A stretch of 64,000 nucleotides of DNA, taken from contig CABYND010000007.1 of assembly GCA_902520195.1 (NCBI GenBank), forward strand, positions 31,529 to 95,528. The letters run 5' to 3'. The translations under genes and the position numbers were made by a program. The notes under the pieces were generated by a model. It was not told the DNA's origin, did not search any database, and saw only the letters and a list, made by a program, of their open reading frames with translations. This DNA is from Halieaceae bacterium (GTDB taxonomy: Bacteria > Pseudomonadota > Gammaproteobacteria > Pseudomonadales > Halieaceae). Positions 38,906 through 48,100 of the stretch are shown piece by piece (within the stretch, counting starts at the first letter, position 1; the number at the start of each line of letters is the position of its first letter).

Positions 38906-40570
38906 TTGGCACAATACGTCTATACCATGAATCGGGTCGGCAAGATTGTTTCGCCCAAAAAGGAGATCCTGAAGGACATCTCGCTCTCGTTTTTACCGGG
39001 CGCGAAGATCGGCGTGCTCGGGTTGAACGGGGCCGGGAAATCGACTCTGCTCAAGATCATGGCGGGCATCGATACTGAGATTCTGGGTGAGGCACGCCCT
39101 CAGCCGGACATCAAGATCGGCTACCTGCCGCAGGAACCCCAGCTCAACTCGGAAAAGGATGTCCGCGGCAATGTCGAGGAAGGCGTTCAGGAAGCGATCG
39201 ATGCACTGGCGGGACTGGAGAAGGTCTATGCAGACTATGCCGAGCCCGAGGCTGACTTCGATGCACTGGCCAAGGAGCAGGCTCGTCTCGAGGATATTAT
39301 TCAGGCCAAAGACGCGCACAACCTCGATACGCGACTTGATATTGCGGCAAACGCTTTGCGCTTACCCCCATGGGAAGCCAACGTCGACACCCTGTCTGGC
39401 GGTGAACGTCGCCGGGTCGCATTAGCGAGGTTGCTGCTCTCGGAGCCGGACATGTTGCTCCTCGATGAGCCCACGAACCACCTCGACGCCGAGTCTGTCG
39501 CGTGGCTGGAGCATTTTCTGGAGGACTTCCCCGGCACTGTCGTAGCGATCACCCACGACCGGTACTTCCTCGACAACGCCGCCGGGTGGATTCTCGAGCT
39601 GGACCGCGGCCGGGGCATTCCCTACGAGGGCAACTACTCAACCTGGTTAGAAGCGAAAGAAAAGCGGATTGAGCAGGAACAGCGTCAGGAGGCCTCCCAC
39701 CAAAAAGCCATCAAGGCCGAACTCGAGTGGGTGCGCTCAAACCCGAAGGGCCGGCAGGCGAAAAACAAGGCGCGACTGCAGCGGTTCGAGGAACTGAATT
39801 CTCAAGAGTTCCAAACCCGCAACGAGACCAACGAAATCTACATTCCGCCGGGTGCGCGACTGGGCGATAAAGTGGTCGAGGTCAGCGGACTGCGGAAAAC
39901 CTTTGGTGATCGGTTGCTGTTCGAAGACGTGAGCTTCACAGTGCCCAAAGGCAGCATCGTCGGCATTATCGGTGCCAACGGTATGGGCAAGTCGACGCTG
40001 TTCCGCATCCTGATGGGCCTTGAGACCCCTGACGGTGGCGAGGTCACGGTCGGTGAAACCGCGGAGCTTGGCTATGTGGATCAGTCCCGCGATGACCTCG
40101 ACGGCAGTAAAACCGTCTGGGAAGAAGTCTCTGACGGTCTCGATATTATCCGCATCGGCAACTACGAAGTGCCCTCCCGGTCCTATGTAGGGCGCTTCAA
40201 CTTCAAGGGCTCCGACCAGCAGAAATTTGTCAAAGATCTCTCTGGTGGAGAACGCAACCGGTTGCACCTCGCCAAGCTACTAAAACAGGGGGCGAACGTA
40301 CTGCTGCTCGATGAGCCCACCAATGATCTTGATGTCGAAACGCTGCGGGCACTGGAGGAAGCACTGCTGGCGTTCCCCGGTTCCGCACTGGTGATTTCAC
40401 ACGATCGGTGGTTCCTCGACAGGATCACCACCCACATCCTCGCTTATGAGGATGATGGCAATGTGGTTTTCCACGAAGGTAACTACTCGGAGTATGAGGA
40501 TGATCGTCGAAAGCGGGTTGGCGCGGAAGCCGCAGTGCCCAGCCGAGTGAAGCACCGGAAACTGAAATAA
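38906..40570 (+). CDS. ettA: Energy-dependent translational throttle protein EttA
   Basis: An ABC-F ATPase that binds the ribosomal E site and gates entry into elongation according to ATP/ADP. The 554-aa protein has two ABC modules: Walker A GLNGAGKSTLL with LSGGERRRVAL and LLDEPTNHLDAES, and Walker A GANGMGKSTLF with LSGGERNRLHL and LLDEPTNDLDVET. They are joined by a linker with RSNPKGRQAKNKARLQRFEE. The EttA-specific arm motif region is present. The second P-loop has Met where Ala is usual. The start is TTG (MAQYVYTMNRVGK), matching E. coli. Confidence 0.97.
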   Translation: MAQYVYTMNRVGKIVSPKKEILKDISLSFLPGAKIGVLGLNGAGKSTLLKIMAGIDTEILGEARPQPDIKIGYLPQEPQLNSEKDVRGNVEEGVQEAIDALAGLEKVYADYAEPEADFDALAKEQARLEDIIQAKDAHNLDTRLDIAANALRLPPWEANVDTLSGGERRRVALARLLLSEPDMLLLDEPTNHLDAESVAWLEHFLEDFPGTVVAITHDRYFLDNAAGWILELDRGRGIPYEGNYSTWLEAKEKRIEQEQRQEASHQKAIKAELEWVRSNPKGRQAKNKARLQRFEELNSQEFQTRNETNEIYIPPGARLGDKVVEVSGLRKTFGDRLLFEDVSFTVPKGSIVGIIGANGMGKSTLFRILMGLETPDGGEVTVGETAELGYVDQSRDDLDGSKTVWEEVSDGLDIIRIGNYEVPSRSYVGRFNFKGSDQQKFVKDLSGGERNRLHLAKLLKQGANVLLLDEPTNDLDVETLRALEEALLAFPGSALVISHDRWFLDRITTHILAYEDDGNVVFHEGNYSEYEDDRRKRVGAEAAVPSRVKHRKLK

Positions 40571-40697
40571 CGGTCGGGGGGTACCGCCCTAAAAGTTCGG
40601 CAGTGACACGCCCAACGGGATTAACAGGGCGCGAGCCCAACAGCAGAGACTTGGGTCACATCGGCGCAGATCCTGTTCAGCTGCTCGGAGCAGTCGC

Positions 40698-42074
40698 TCA
40701 CTGACTGGCCTCGAGCGCCTCTGACAGACGCACCACCGGAACCACTTTGAGGCCCTGAATCGCCTTCTTCGGCGCGTTCCCCTTAGGCACGATCGCGAGT
40801 TTAAAGCCGTGTTTTGCTGCCTCGGCCATTCTTTCCTGCCCACTGGCCACCGGTCGAATTTCGCCGGACAAACCCACCTCGCCAAAGACCACCCAGTCTC
40901 GCGGCAGCGGTCGGTTGCGCAGGCTCGATACCACTGCCAAGAGCAGCGCCAGATCAGCCGAAGTCTCCATGACCCGCACACCGCCCACCACGTTGGCGAA
41001 CACGTCCTGATCGCCCACCTGAATGCCTCCGTGTCGGTGCAGCACCGCGAGCAGCATCGCCAGCCGGTTCTGCTCAAAACCAACCGTTACGCGTCGGGGG
41101 TTACCCAGTGAGCTGTCGTCGACAAGCGCCTGAATTTCGACCAGCAGGGGGCGCGTGCCCTCCCAAACCACGACTACGGTCGTGCCCGGCGCGTTGTGCT
41201 CAGAACGATCCAGAAAAATTGCAGAGGGATTCGTGACCTCGCGCATGCCGGTATCGGTCATGGCGAAAATACCCAACTCGTTCACCGCGCCGAAACGGTT
41301 CTTCTGGCCGCGCAGGGTGCGGTAGCGGGAGTCGTGGTCGCCCTCAAGGAGAATCGAACAGTCGATCATATGCTCGAGCACTTTCGGCCCGGCGAGACTG
41401 CCGTCCTTCGTGACGTGACCCACCAGGATCAATATGGTGCCCGTCTGCTTGGCATGGCGGGTCAGCTGCGCAGCGCAATCCCGGACCTGCGACACACTGC
41501 CAGGGGCAGACGTCAGCGTCTCGCTGTGCACCACCTGAATGGAGTCGACAACGAGAATCTTAGGTTTCAGCGATTCAGCCGACGCCAGGATCGCGTCGAC
41601 ATCGGTTTCTGCCATCAGCCGCAGCTGATCCGTCGGCAGACCCAGGCGATTGGCGCGGAGAGCAATTTGCTCAGGAGACTCCTCACCGGTCACATAGAGC
41701 GCGGGGTGCGCCGCCGCCAGCTGGCACAGGGCCTGCAGTAGTAGCGTGCTCTTGCCGGCCCCAGGGTGCCCACCAATCAGGATACTTGAGCCCGGCACAA
41801 AGCCACCGCCGAGGACCCGGTCGAGCTCCTCAAACCCGGAAGCCAGCCGGGGCAGATCGACCACCGCAACCTCCTCAAGACGTTGCACTGCGGCTACCGT
41901 GCCGGCGAAACCGGACCGCCCCGCCACGCGCGCATTGGCCGCTTTCGCCGCGGGGGCGCTCAAGCGAATTTCCGAGAGCGTGTTCCAGGCCTGACACTCA
42001 CCACACTGACCCTGCCACTTGGGGAAATCGGCCCCACATTCATTGCAGACAAACGCGGTTTTTGCCTTCGCCAC
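40698..42074 (-). CDS. radA: DNA repair protein RadA
   Basis: A RecA-like hexameric motor that drives branch migration during recombination. The 458-aa protein has an N-terminal zinc finger CNECGADFPKWQGQCGEC, Walker A GGHPGAGKSTLLLQ, the RadA motif KNRFG, and a C-terminal Lon-protease-like domain. It starts at GTG, 89 bases from the divergent DnaT-like gene. Confidence 0.96.
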   Translation of the reverse strand: MAKAKTAFVCNECGADFPKWQGQCGECQAWNTLSEIRLSAPAAKAANARVAGRSGFAGTVAAVQRLEEVAVVDLPRLASGFEELDRVLGGGFVPGSSILIGGHPGAGKSTLLLQALCQLAAAHPALYVTGEESPEQIALRANRLGLPTDQLRLMAETDVDAILASAESLKPKILVVDSIQVVHSETLTSAPGSVSQVRDCAAQLTRHAKQTGTILILVGHVTKDGSLAGPKVLEHMIDCSILLEGDHDSRYRTLRGQKNRFGAVNELGIFAMTDTGMREVTNPSAIFLDRSEHNAPGTTVVVVWEGTRPLLVEIQALVDDSSLGNPRRVTVGFEQNRLAMLLAVLHRHGGIQVGDQDVFANVVGGVRVMETSADLALLLAVVSSLRNRPLPRDWVVFGEVGLSGEIRPVASGQERMAEAAKHGFKLAIVPKGNAPKKAIQGLKVVPVVRLSEALEASQ

Positions 42075-42163
42075 GCGAAACTCTCCGGAAACTGATCGTA
42101 ATTGCTGTATTGGTGCAGGTAAGTCGGTATCCTATCAGACCGCTCGCCCCACTCCGCATCAAA

Positions 42164-43273
42164 ATGCCCTCTGCTTCACTCATTCCCGATCGACAACTGA
42201 CCTTCTCGCCCGAACTGGCCGAGACGATCGGGCTTGAAGAGGCCGTGTTATTACAAGCTTTGGGTAGCCACCTCAGCGGCGCTGAGGATTGGACGCCGCT
42301 ATCGCTCACAACGCTGCAAAAAACGCTGTCCTTTTGGTCTTTGGATCACATTGCAACGCTAATTACGAAGCTGGCTGCACTGGGCATTGTTCATCAGCAA
42401 ACCAGCCAGGACCCGAATATTGTCCTGCTGAGTGCGGCAGCTGACATTACGGGGGATGCACAGGGGCCGGGGGCAATCAGTTCGCCGACACCTTCACAGG
42501 GACACCCTGCACAAGGGCACCCCGCACGGGAACACCCTGACTGGCAGCAAAGCGATGACTTAATTGAGCTGCTGGTACTAAACCACGGTATTCCCAGATC
42601 GTTTATCGAGCGTGCGCAAGCCAGTTTTCTGCTCTCCAATGGCAGCGAGGCTGAAACCCAGTTTCGACAGCACATTCTCACCCTTTGGCGAGACACCCAG
42701 CGGCAGAAAGCGAGACAGCCAAGTACACACGCCTTCGAGATCACCACACCTACGCCCTTTGACCGCGACTGGACACCCAGCCAGGACGCGCTCGACATTC
42801 TTGCGCAGGCAGACATCGACATCATCTTTGCGGAATCGGTGAGAGCTGAATTCATCCTCTACTGGCGCGAGCGGGGTGGCCCGCCGAAAGAGGTGAACAG
42901 TCGCTTCGTAGAACATGTGCGCCGGCGCTGGCTGAAGCACACCAGCCAGATGCATCACAGCACTGAACCCACGAGAATTCCTCGGAACTGGGAGCCCGAT
43001 ACCTCGGTCTATGAGACGTTACGGCTGGCGGGTATCGAACAGGCCGATGCGCAAGCCTTGCTGCCCGAATTTGTGATGTACTGGGTGGACAGTAATGAGG
43101 TGCACACCTCATGGAATAGTAAATTTCTGCAGCACGTAAAACGCCAATGTCGTAGCGCAGCATATGGAGAACAGCATGGCGGAGAAACAGGACGCGGCCG
43201 CGCTGGCGGCGGCCATCGCTCAAAAGACCGAAGTCTCAGCGACGACCTCACCGACACCAGCTGGGCCAATTGA
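42164..43273 (+). CDS. DnaT-like replication protein with two DnaT C-terminal domains
   Basis: A 369-aa protein. The N-terminal part (SPELAETIGLEEAVLLQALG...LQKTLSFWSLDHIATLI) resembles the winged-helix start of DnaD/DnaT-type initiators. A low-complexity linker (about 112-126) has three copies of a GHPAQ-like pentapeptide. Two tandem DnaT-type domains follow: at about 203-258 (DWTPSQDALDIL...FILYWRERGG) and at about 276-330 (NWEPDTSVYETL...FVMYWVDSNEVHTSWNSKF). DnaT binds single-stranded DNA and helps load the helicase in E. coli restart. The 3' end overlaps the next gene by 98 bases. Start ATG 42164: upstream in-frame sequence lies in radA. Confidence 0.85.
   Translation: MPSASLIPDRQLTFSPELAETIGLEEAVLLQALGSHLSGAEDWTPLSLTTLQKTLSFWSLDHIATLITKLAALGIVHQQTSQDPNIVLLSAAADITGDAQGPGAISSPTPSQGHPAQGHPAREHPDWQQSDDLIELLVLNHGIPRSFIERAQASFLLSNGSEAETQFRQHILTLWRDTQRQKARQPSTHAFEITTPTPFDRDWTPSQDALDILAQADIDIIFAESVRAEFILYWRERGGPPKEVNSRFVEHVRRRWLKHTSQMHHSTEPTRIPRNWEPDTSVYETLRLAGIEQADAQALLPEFVMYWVDSNEVHTSWNSKFLQHVKRQCRSAAYGEQHGGETGRGRAGGGHRSKDRSLSDDLTDTSWAN
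42497..42540 (+). repeat. Three imperfect 15-base tandem repeats within the DnaT-like gene
   Basis: Units of the type CAGGGACACCCTGCA, CAAGGGCACCCCGCA and CGGGAACACCCTGA encode the repeats GHPAQ/GHPAR/EHP in the linker between the N-terminal domain and the DnaT domains. The unit length keeps the frame, so copy number could vary without harm. Confidence 0.75.
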
Positions 43274-43853
43274 CCCCGCGGAGCCGCCGGACTCGCAGCT
43301 GGTTGAGGCGATTAATCAGGTATTCGCGCTGTTTCGGTTGAACTATCACAACCAATATTACGCGGCCTGGTCAGACGCTGAGCAGGTCAATCAAGTCAAG
43401 CGACTGTGGCTGGAAGCGCTCGACGCCTACCCTACCGCGGTTATCCTGCGCGCAGCACAGCACGCCATTGAGCACAGCGACTATCTGCCTACGCTGAATC
43501 GCATGATCGAGGCGTGTCGTCACTGCCTGAGTGATTTAGGTCTTCCCTCGCCCTACGACGCCTATCGACAGGCCTGTCTGGCGCCCTCACCCAAAACCGA
43601 CGCGACGTGGCAGCACCCGGCGGTCTATCTTGCCGGGCGTGACAGCGACTGGTTTTTTCTCGCGAATGAGCCGGAATCCAAAACCTGGCCGGTATACCGA
43701 GAACACTTCGAAAGGTGGGTGAGTCGCGCTGCTCGCGGCGAAGTGCTGGAGGGTCCCGAACGGGTCGCGCTATCTCCACGCCCAGAGGAGGCACCCAGCG
43801 CTGAAGAGCAGGTCACGCACCTCGCGCGACTGAGAAAAGAAATCGGGCTTTGA
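43176..43853 (+). CDS. Phage lambda P-like replication protein (putative helicase loader)
   Basis: The 225-aa protein shows the lambda P pattern in order: LVEAINQVFALFRLNY (compare P: INGVFSQL), NQVKRLWLEALDAYP, YLPTLNRMIEACRHCL (compare FLPSPGQFVAWCR), and a C-terminal THLARLRKEIGL (compare LAKIAEIKAKFGL). In phage lambda, P binds DnaB and delivers it to the origin. ATG 43176 is chosen because GGAG lies six bases upstream; ATG 43164 is also in frame. It overlaps the DnaT-like gene by 98 bases, so the two are surely co-expressed. dnaB is 0.4 kb away. No other phage gene is near, which suggests a domesticated cellular gene. Confidence 0.83.
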   Translation: MAEKQDAAALAAAIAQKTEVSATTSPTPAGPIDPAEPPDSQLVEAINQVFALFRLNYHNQYYAAWSDAEQVNQVKRLWLEALDAYPTAVILRAAQHAIEHSDYLPTLNRMIEACRHCLSDLGLPSPYDAYRQACLAPSPKTDATWQHPAVYLAGRDSDWFFLANEPESKTWPVYREHFERWVSRAARGEVLEGPERVALSPRPEEAPSAEEQVTHLARLRKEIGL

Positions 43854-43878
43854 CCAATCCTGCCTGTGCGCTTGGCGC

Positions 43879-44232
43879 TCAGCTATCATTGCGCCAGTCT
43901 TCAATTGCCTCTCGCACCAAACGCGCTTGATCTGACATCACCTGCTGCTTGATCGTCATCAGCGAGGCGTCGGCCTCGGTGCAGGCCTGTTCCAACTCAC
44001 AGGCGGCTGCCGACAGCAAGAGCGCATGCAAGTTGGCGCTGGTGCCCTTTATGCGGTGCGCAACCTGCCTAAGCGCCTCGGCGTCGTGATCAACCATCGC
44101 CTGCTCACTGGCTGCGAGATCAGAAGTCAGTTCCTCCGCGAACTTGGAGAGCAGCGAGGCCACGATCTGCTTTTTTCCGCCGAGCATTTCGAGAAGGGCG
44201 GCAAAGTTGAGGGGCAAAGGCACCTGATTCAT
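43879..44232 (-). CDS. Stand-alone histidine phosphotransfer (HPt) domain protein
   Basis: A 117-aa four-helix protein with the HPt signature VAHRIKGTSANLHALLL; His59 is the likely phosphorylation site. Such proteins relay phosphate between hybrid kinases and response regulators. No kinase or regulator is nearby. It lies between the lambda-P-like gene (convergent, 25-base gap) and dnaB (46 bases upstream on the same strand), so it may be transcribed with dnaB. Confidence 0.86.
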   Translation of the reverse strand: MNQVPLPLNFAALLEMLGGKKQIVASLLSKFAEELTSDLAASEQAMVDHDAEALRQVAHRIKGTSANLHALLLSAAACELEQACTEADASLMTIKQQVMSDQARLVREAIEDWRNDS

Positions 44233-44278
44233 TACAAGGGGTTCTCAAGCCGAAACACGACGAAGCGGGAGCGCCGTA

Positions 44279-45655
44279 TCAGTAGGCGGCATAGTCATCC
44301 CGGGCGAGATTTTCAAAGCGTGTAAATTCGCCCTGAAACGCCAGACGACAGGTGCCAATCGGGCCATTACGCTGCTTGCCGATAATGATCTCGGCCACAC
44401 CTTTATCAGCAGAGTCCTGGTGGTACACCTCATCCCGATAAATGAACATCACTACATCGGCATCCTGCTCGATCGCACCCGATTCCCGAAGATCCGAGTT
44501 CACGGGACGCTTATTGGGCCGCTGCTCTAGAGCTCGATTCAACTGCGACAGCGCCACCACCGGACACCGGAATTCCTTGGCGATCGCTTTCAGGTTTCGG
44601 GAAATTTCAGAAATCTCCGCGGTGCGGCCCTCGGCGGCGCCCGCTACCCGCATCAGCTGTAGATAATCCACCATGATCATCGCGAGATCCCCGTGCTCCC
44701 TTGAGAGTCTGCGCGCCCTTGCCCTAACTTCGGTTGGCGTCAGCGCCGGCGTGTCGTCAATGAAGATGGTGGTCTCTTTCAACTTGGCCATTGCCGCCGA
44801 CAACCTTGGCCAGTCATCATGCTGCAACTTGCCCGTGCGCAACCGGGACTGATCGATCTTGCCCAGTGAAGACATCATTCTCACCACCAACTGCTCCGCC
44901 GGCATTTCCATCGAAAACACCAGAATCGGCTTTTCAGTGTGGGCACAGGCGTTCTCAACCAGATTCATTGCAAAAGCTGTCTTACCCATCGAGGGGCGGC
45001 CCGCCACAATCACCAGATCCGAGGGTTGAAGGCCTGAGGTTTTCTTATCCAGATCAATAAAGCCGGTAGTGAGGCCGGTGATGTCACCGCCGGTGTTATA
45101 GAGCTCTTCGATTCGCTCCAGCGCACCGGAAAGCAGCGGCGCCATGCCCTTGGGGCCACCCAGCTTCGGGCCGCTCTCCGAAACCGCCATGATGAGTCGC
45201 TCTGCCTCATCCACCAGCTCCTCAGCGCTGCGACCCTCCGGGTTAAAGCCTGCGGTCGCAATATCCTGGGCCGCGCCAATCAGCTTTCTCAGTAGCGCGC
45301 GCTCCCGCACAGCGCGGGCATAAGCACTGACATTTGCGGCAGTGGGCGTCTGCTCAACGAGATCCGCGAGGTAAGTATGGCCGCCGGCCGCGTCCAGCTC
45401 GCCGGTTGCCAGCAGCCGGTCGGCAACCGTGATGACGTCTATCGGTTCGTTGCGATCAACCAGAATCGCGATCTGACGGAAGATCGCCCGGTGTTCAGGC
45501 CGATAAAAATCGCTGGCATCCACCAGCTCGGCAATGGCATCCCAGCTTTCGGGCGCTAACAAAATACCCCCGATGACAGAGCGTTCTGCCTCGACCGACT
45601 GGGGTTGCATGCGGATTCGAGAGATATCCGAATCCTGAGGTTTTACCGACTCCAA
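44279..45655 (-). CDS. dnaB: Replicative DNA helicase DnaB
   Basis: The hexameric 5'-3' helicase of the replisome. 458 aa with an N-terminal domain (MQPQSVEAERSVIGGILLAP), a linker helix, and a RecA-type C-terminal ATPase with Walker A GRPSMGKTAFAMNL, Walker B IMVDYLQLM and SQLNRALEQRPNKRP. The frame opens with TTG at 45655; ATG 45610 would begin at MQPQSVEAE and is also plausible. No intein. It lies downstream of rplI in the usual order. Confidence 0.96.
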   Translation of the reverse strand: MESVKPQDSDISRIRMQPQSVEAERSVIGGILLAPESWDAIAELVDASDFYRPEHRAIFRQIAILVDRNEPIDVITVADRLLATGELDAAGGHTYLADLVEQTPTAANVSAYARAVRERALLRKLIGAAQDIATAGFNPEGRSAEELVDEAERLIMAVSESGPKLGGPKGMAPLLSGALERIEELYNTGGDITGLTTGFIDLDKKTSGLQPSDLVIVAGRPSMGKTAFAMNLVENACAHTEKPILVFSMEMPAEQLVVRMMSSLGKIDQSRLRTGKLQHDDWPRLSAAMAKLKETTIFIDDTPALTPTEVRARARRLSREHGDLAMIMVDYLQLMRVAGAAEGRTAEISEISRNLKAIAKEFRCPVVALSQLNRALEQRPNKRPVNSDLRESGAIEQDADVVMFIYRDEVYHQDSADKGVAEIIIGKQRNGPIGTCRLAFQGEFTRFENLARDDYAAY

Positions 45656-45842
45656 GGTGCTGCCTTCTTCTGTGCTTGATCAGCCAGGGCCCAAAGCATC
45701 ATCAACGCCGAAATGCCACCGGGCCGATTAGATTACCCGCGACCGGGGTGAACTACCAGAAAAGATCGGTGTTTAGGCGTGGCGGCGCGGCAATACCGCG
45801 GCGTCGAGGGTTTTGTGCGGGGCGGATACGCTCCGCAGGGCA

Positions 45843-46292
45843 TTACTCAGCGATGATGTGGATCGCGACAGAGGTCGACACCTCTGGGTGGACCTGAATC
45901 ATGATCTCGAACTCGCCAAGCTCACGGATCACGCCTTCGGGTAGCCGGACTTCCGACTTATCGAGTTCACATCCCGCAGCAGACAGTGCGTCGGCAATAT
46001 CGCGAGTTCCCACGGAACCAAACAGTTTTCCTTCTTCTCCTGCAGTCGCTGCAATTTCGACTGCGCCCAGCGCAGCCAACGCCTCGCCTCGAGCCTCGGC
46101 AGAAGACAGCGTCTCTGCGGCTGCCGCTTCGAGCTCCGCACGACGAGCCTCAAACTTGGCCACGTTGTCTTCTGTGGCCGGCACTGCCTTGCCCTGGGGG
46201 ATCAGGAAATTGCGGCCGTAACCGGGTTTCACATCAACCTTGTCACCCAGCGTACCGAGATTGCCAATGTTTTCTAGCAAAATGACTTCCAT
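45843..46292 (-). CDS. rplI: 50S ribosomal protein L9
   Basis: L9 extends from the L1 stalk base and limits frameshifting. 149 aa, starting [20 protein letters not shown] with [16 protein letters not shown], a long connecting helix rich in Ala/Glu, and a C-terminal domain. The open frame extends to 46391, but the family start is the ATG at 46292. The 187-base gap to dnaB contains GC-rich hairpins (for example near 45823-45837) but no clear terminator. Confidence 0.97.
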   Translation of the reverse strand: MEVILLENIGNLGTLGDKVDVKPGYGRNFLIPQGKAVPATEDNVAKFEARRAELEAAAAETLSSAEARGEALAALGAVEIAATAGEEGKLFGSVGTRDIADALSAAGCELDKSEVRLPEGVIRELGEFEIMIQVHPEVSTSVAIHIIAE

Positions 46293-46351
46293 CGTTTTTT
46301 CCTCTGCTGGCCGCGTAAACGGCCGACTCCTATCAATTCCTACTCGGCGGC

Positions 46352-47233
46352 TTAAGCGCCGCCGGAGCCCTTGCCAGTGGGACTCGCCCATCTGGCCCTG
46401 AAATCAGCAAATGCGTCGATCACGACACATCCCACCCATACCCACTTCACTATATCGAGCACGATCCACAGCACGTACATCAGGGTCAACCATGCGACCC
46501 CTTTGCTCGCGTGGGCTGCATAGGCATGTACCAATGCGAACCCGACGATGGTGAGCGGCAGCACCGCGGCCGCACTCCAGACCCGCCAAACGGGCCCCAT
46601 CCACCACAATGCGGCGGCCACGAACACCATCGCCATCACAGCACCGGCAGGCAACTTCAACGCGCGAAACTCGTTGCCAAACCCTCCCGGGTTGTAAAGC
46701 GCTGCCTGCCAGTAACGCCCCAACATAAGGCTGAGCAAAGCAATTACCGCATTACCGGTGGCCAACAATGCTGCCACCTGAGGGACCGCCAGCGAGTTGA
46801 ACGCCAACTCTCCCGAACCCTCTTGCTGGAGGTCCTGCTCCAGCTGTGCGAGGGCCTGGTTAAACGTTGCCACCAGGTCCTCCAAAAACGGGCCATTCAG
46901 CAGGGTCAGCGCCAAACCGCTGACCAGTGCCAGTGGCACGCTGGCCATCACCGCCAGCGACAGACTGACGCTCTCCCTGAGGACAACGGCCAGGCCGTAG
47001 GCGCCCAGCAACAACATGGCACTGCCCGTGTCGCCGGTCATGGCCGTGATGATCACCGCGGGCAACAACGCCCACAGCACCAACCAACCGCCGGAAGCTG
47101 TCCCCTTTCTCAGGGTAACCAGTGCAATGGCCGCCGCACTGATCCAGCCAAATAGCAGACTGCCCGCCCCCAATACCGCGATGCCGAGCGCCTGCCACCG
47201 GCCGCGCATGATGAATTCAGCGAGGCCGCGCAT
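46352..47233 (-). CDS. Multi-pass inner-membrane protein (DUF2232-like) between rpsR and rplI
   Basis: The 293-aa protein has about eight hydrophobic segments, an acidic amphipathic stretch near 125-145 ([16 protein letters not shown]), and [20 protein letters not shown]. Many gammaproteobacteria carry a membrane protein of the DUF2232/YybS type at exactly this position. The function is unknown. It follows rpsR by 9 bases and so is co-transcribed with ribosomal genes. Confidence 0.75.
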   Translation of the reverse strand: MRGLAEFIMRGRWQALGIAVLGAGSLLFGWISAAAIALVTLRKGTASGGWLVLWALLPAVIITAMTGDTGSAMLLLGAYGLAVVLRESVSLSLAVMASVPLALVSGLALTLLNGPFLEDLVATFNQALAQLEQDLQQEGSGELAFNSLAVPQVAALLATGNAVIALLSLMLGRYWQAALYNPGGFGNEFRALKLPAGAVMAMVFVAAALWWMGPVWRVWSAAAVLPLTIVGFALVHAYAAHASKGVAWLTLMYVLWIVLDIVKWVWVGCVVIDAFADFRARWASPTGKGSGGA

Positions 47234-47242
47234 CAGTCACGC

Positions 47243-47470
47243 TCAGTTATGAGCGTCTGTGTAAGGCAGTAACGCGAGGTAGCGGGCGCGCTTTACGGCG
47301 GTCGCGAGCTGACGCTGATACTTGGCCTTGGTGCCAGTAATCCGGCTCGGTACGATCTTGCCGGTCTCAGAGACGTACTGCTTGAGGGTCTCCAGATCCT
47401 TATAGTCGATCTCGGTCACGCCCTCGGCAGTGAAACGGCAAAACTTTCTACGTCGAAAAAAACGTGACAT
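47243..47470 (-). CDS. rpsR: 30S ribosomal protein S18
   Basis: S18 pairs with S6 on the 30S platform. The 75-aa protein begins [20 protein letters not shown] and has the family block [20 protein letters not shown]. It follows rpsF by 3 bases, and no priB is present between them, as in Pseudomonas but not E. coli. Confidence 0.97.
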   Translation of the reverse strand: MSRFFRRRKFCRFTAEGVTEIDYKDLETLKQYVSETGKIVPSRITGTKAKYQRQLATAVKRARYLALLPYTDAHN

Positions 47471-47473
47471 GAC

Positions 47474-47950
47474 TTATTCCTCAGTCGCTTCTTCAGTGGC
47501 TGCCTCTGGCGCTTCCGCAACGGGCTCCGGGGCTTCTTCCTCAGCAGGGGCCTCGGCCGTTTCGGCCGCAGCACGGCGAGCGTCATTGTCCTGACGCTCC
47601 TGGTATCGGGCCTTGCGCTCCTTGTCCTCGCGCTCAGCCTTCATGATGAGAGACTCCTCAAGCACAGGCTCGTCGCGACGAATCACCAGGTTACGAATGA
47701 CCGCGTCGTTGTAACGGAAGGTTGTCGTCAACTCTTCCATCGCCTCGTTGGAGGCTTCGACGTTCATCAGCACGTAATGTGCCTTGTGGATTTTGTTGAT
47801 GTGGTAGGCCAACTGACGTCGACCCCAATCTTCCAGACGATGCACAGTCCCGCCATCTTTGGTGATGACGTTGCTGTAACGTTCAATCATTCCGGGGACT
47901 TGTTCTGACTGGTCCGGATGGACCATGAACACAACTTCGTAGTGTCGCAC
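47474..47950 (-). CDS. rpsF: 30S ribosomal protein S6
   Basis: S6 forms a heterodimer with S18. It begins [20 protein letters not shown], with [20 protein letters not shown] and [19 protein letters not shown]. At 158 aa it is longer than most because of an Ala/Glu-rich acidic tail of about 35 residues after [18 protein letters not shown]. coli S6 is modified by added glutamates; here acidity is encoded. Confidence 0.97.
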   Translation of the reverse strand: MRHYEVVFMVHPDQSEQVPGMIERYSNVITKDGGTVHRLEDWGRRQLAYHINKIHKAHYVLMNVEASNEAMEELTTTFRYNDAVIRNLVIRRDEPVLEESLIMKAEREDKERKARYQERQDNDARRAAAETAEAPAEEEAPEPVAEAPEAATEEATEE

Positions 47951-48100
47951 TCGCGTACTCCCTATGGTTTAAAGCCACCCGTCACGCGGTGTGGCAAGGA
48001 GGATGGACCTGTTTTCAGACCCGGCCAAATTTTGAGGGGCGGAGTCTACAAAGGCCTTTGCCGCTTTGCAACGTGGCAATTTGGCACCTGATGCGGCCCG

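Noticed and set aside
40589..41083. 164-codon minus-strand frame after ettA
   Set aside because: It overlaps the 3' part of radA in another frame and is rich in Arg, Cys and Trp, as out-of-frame GC-rich DNA reads.
42497..42540. CRISPR-like repeats
   Set aside because: The units are 15 bases, contiguous without spacers, and coding in the DnaT-like gene.
42164..43853. Remnant prophage
   Set aside because: Only the two replication-type genes are present, both intact and in a conserved chromosomal setting, with no integrase, att repeats or structural genes.
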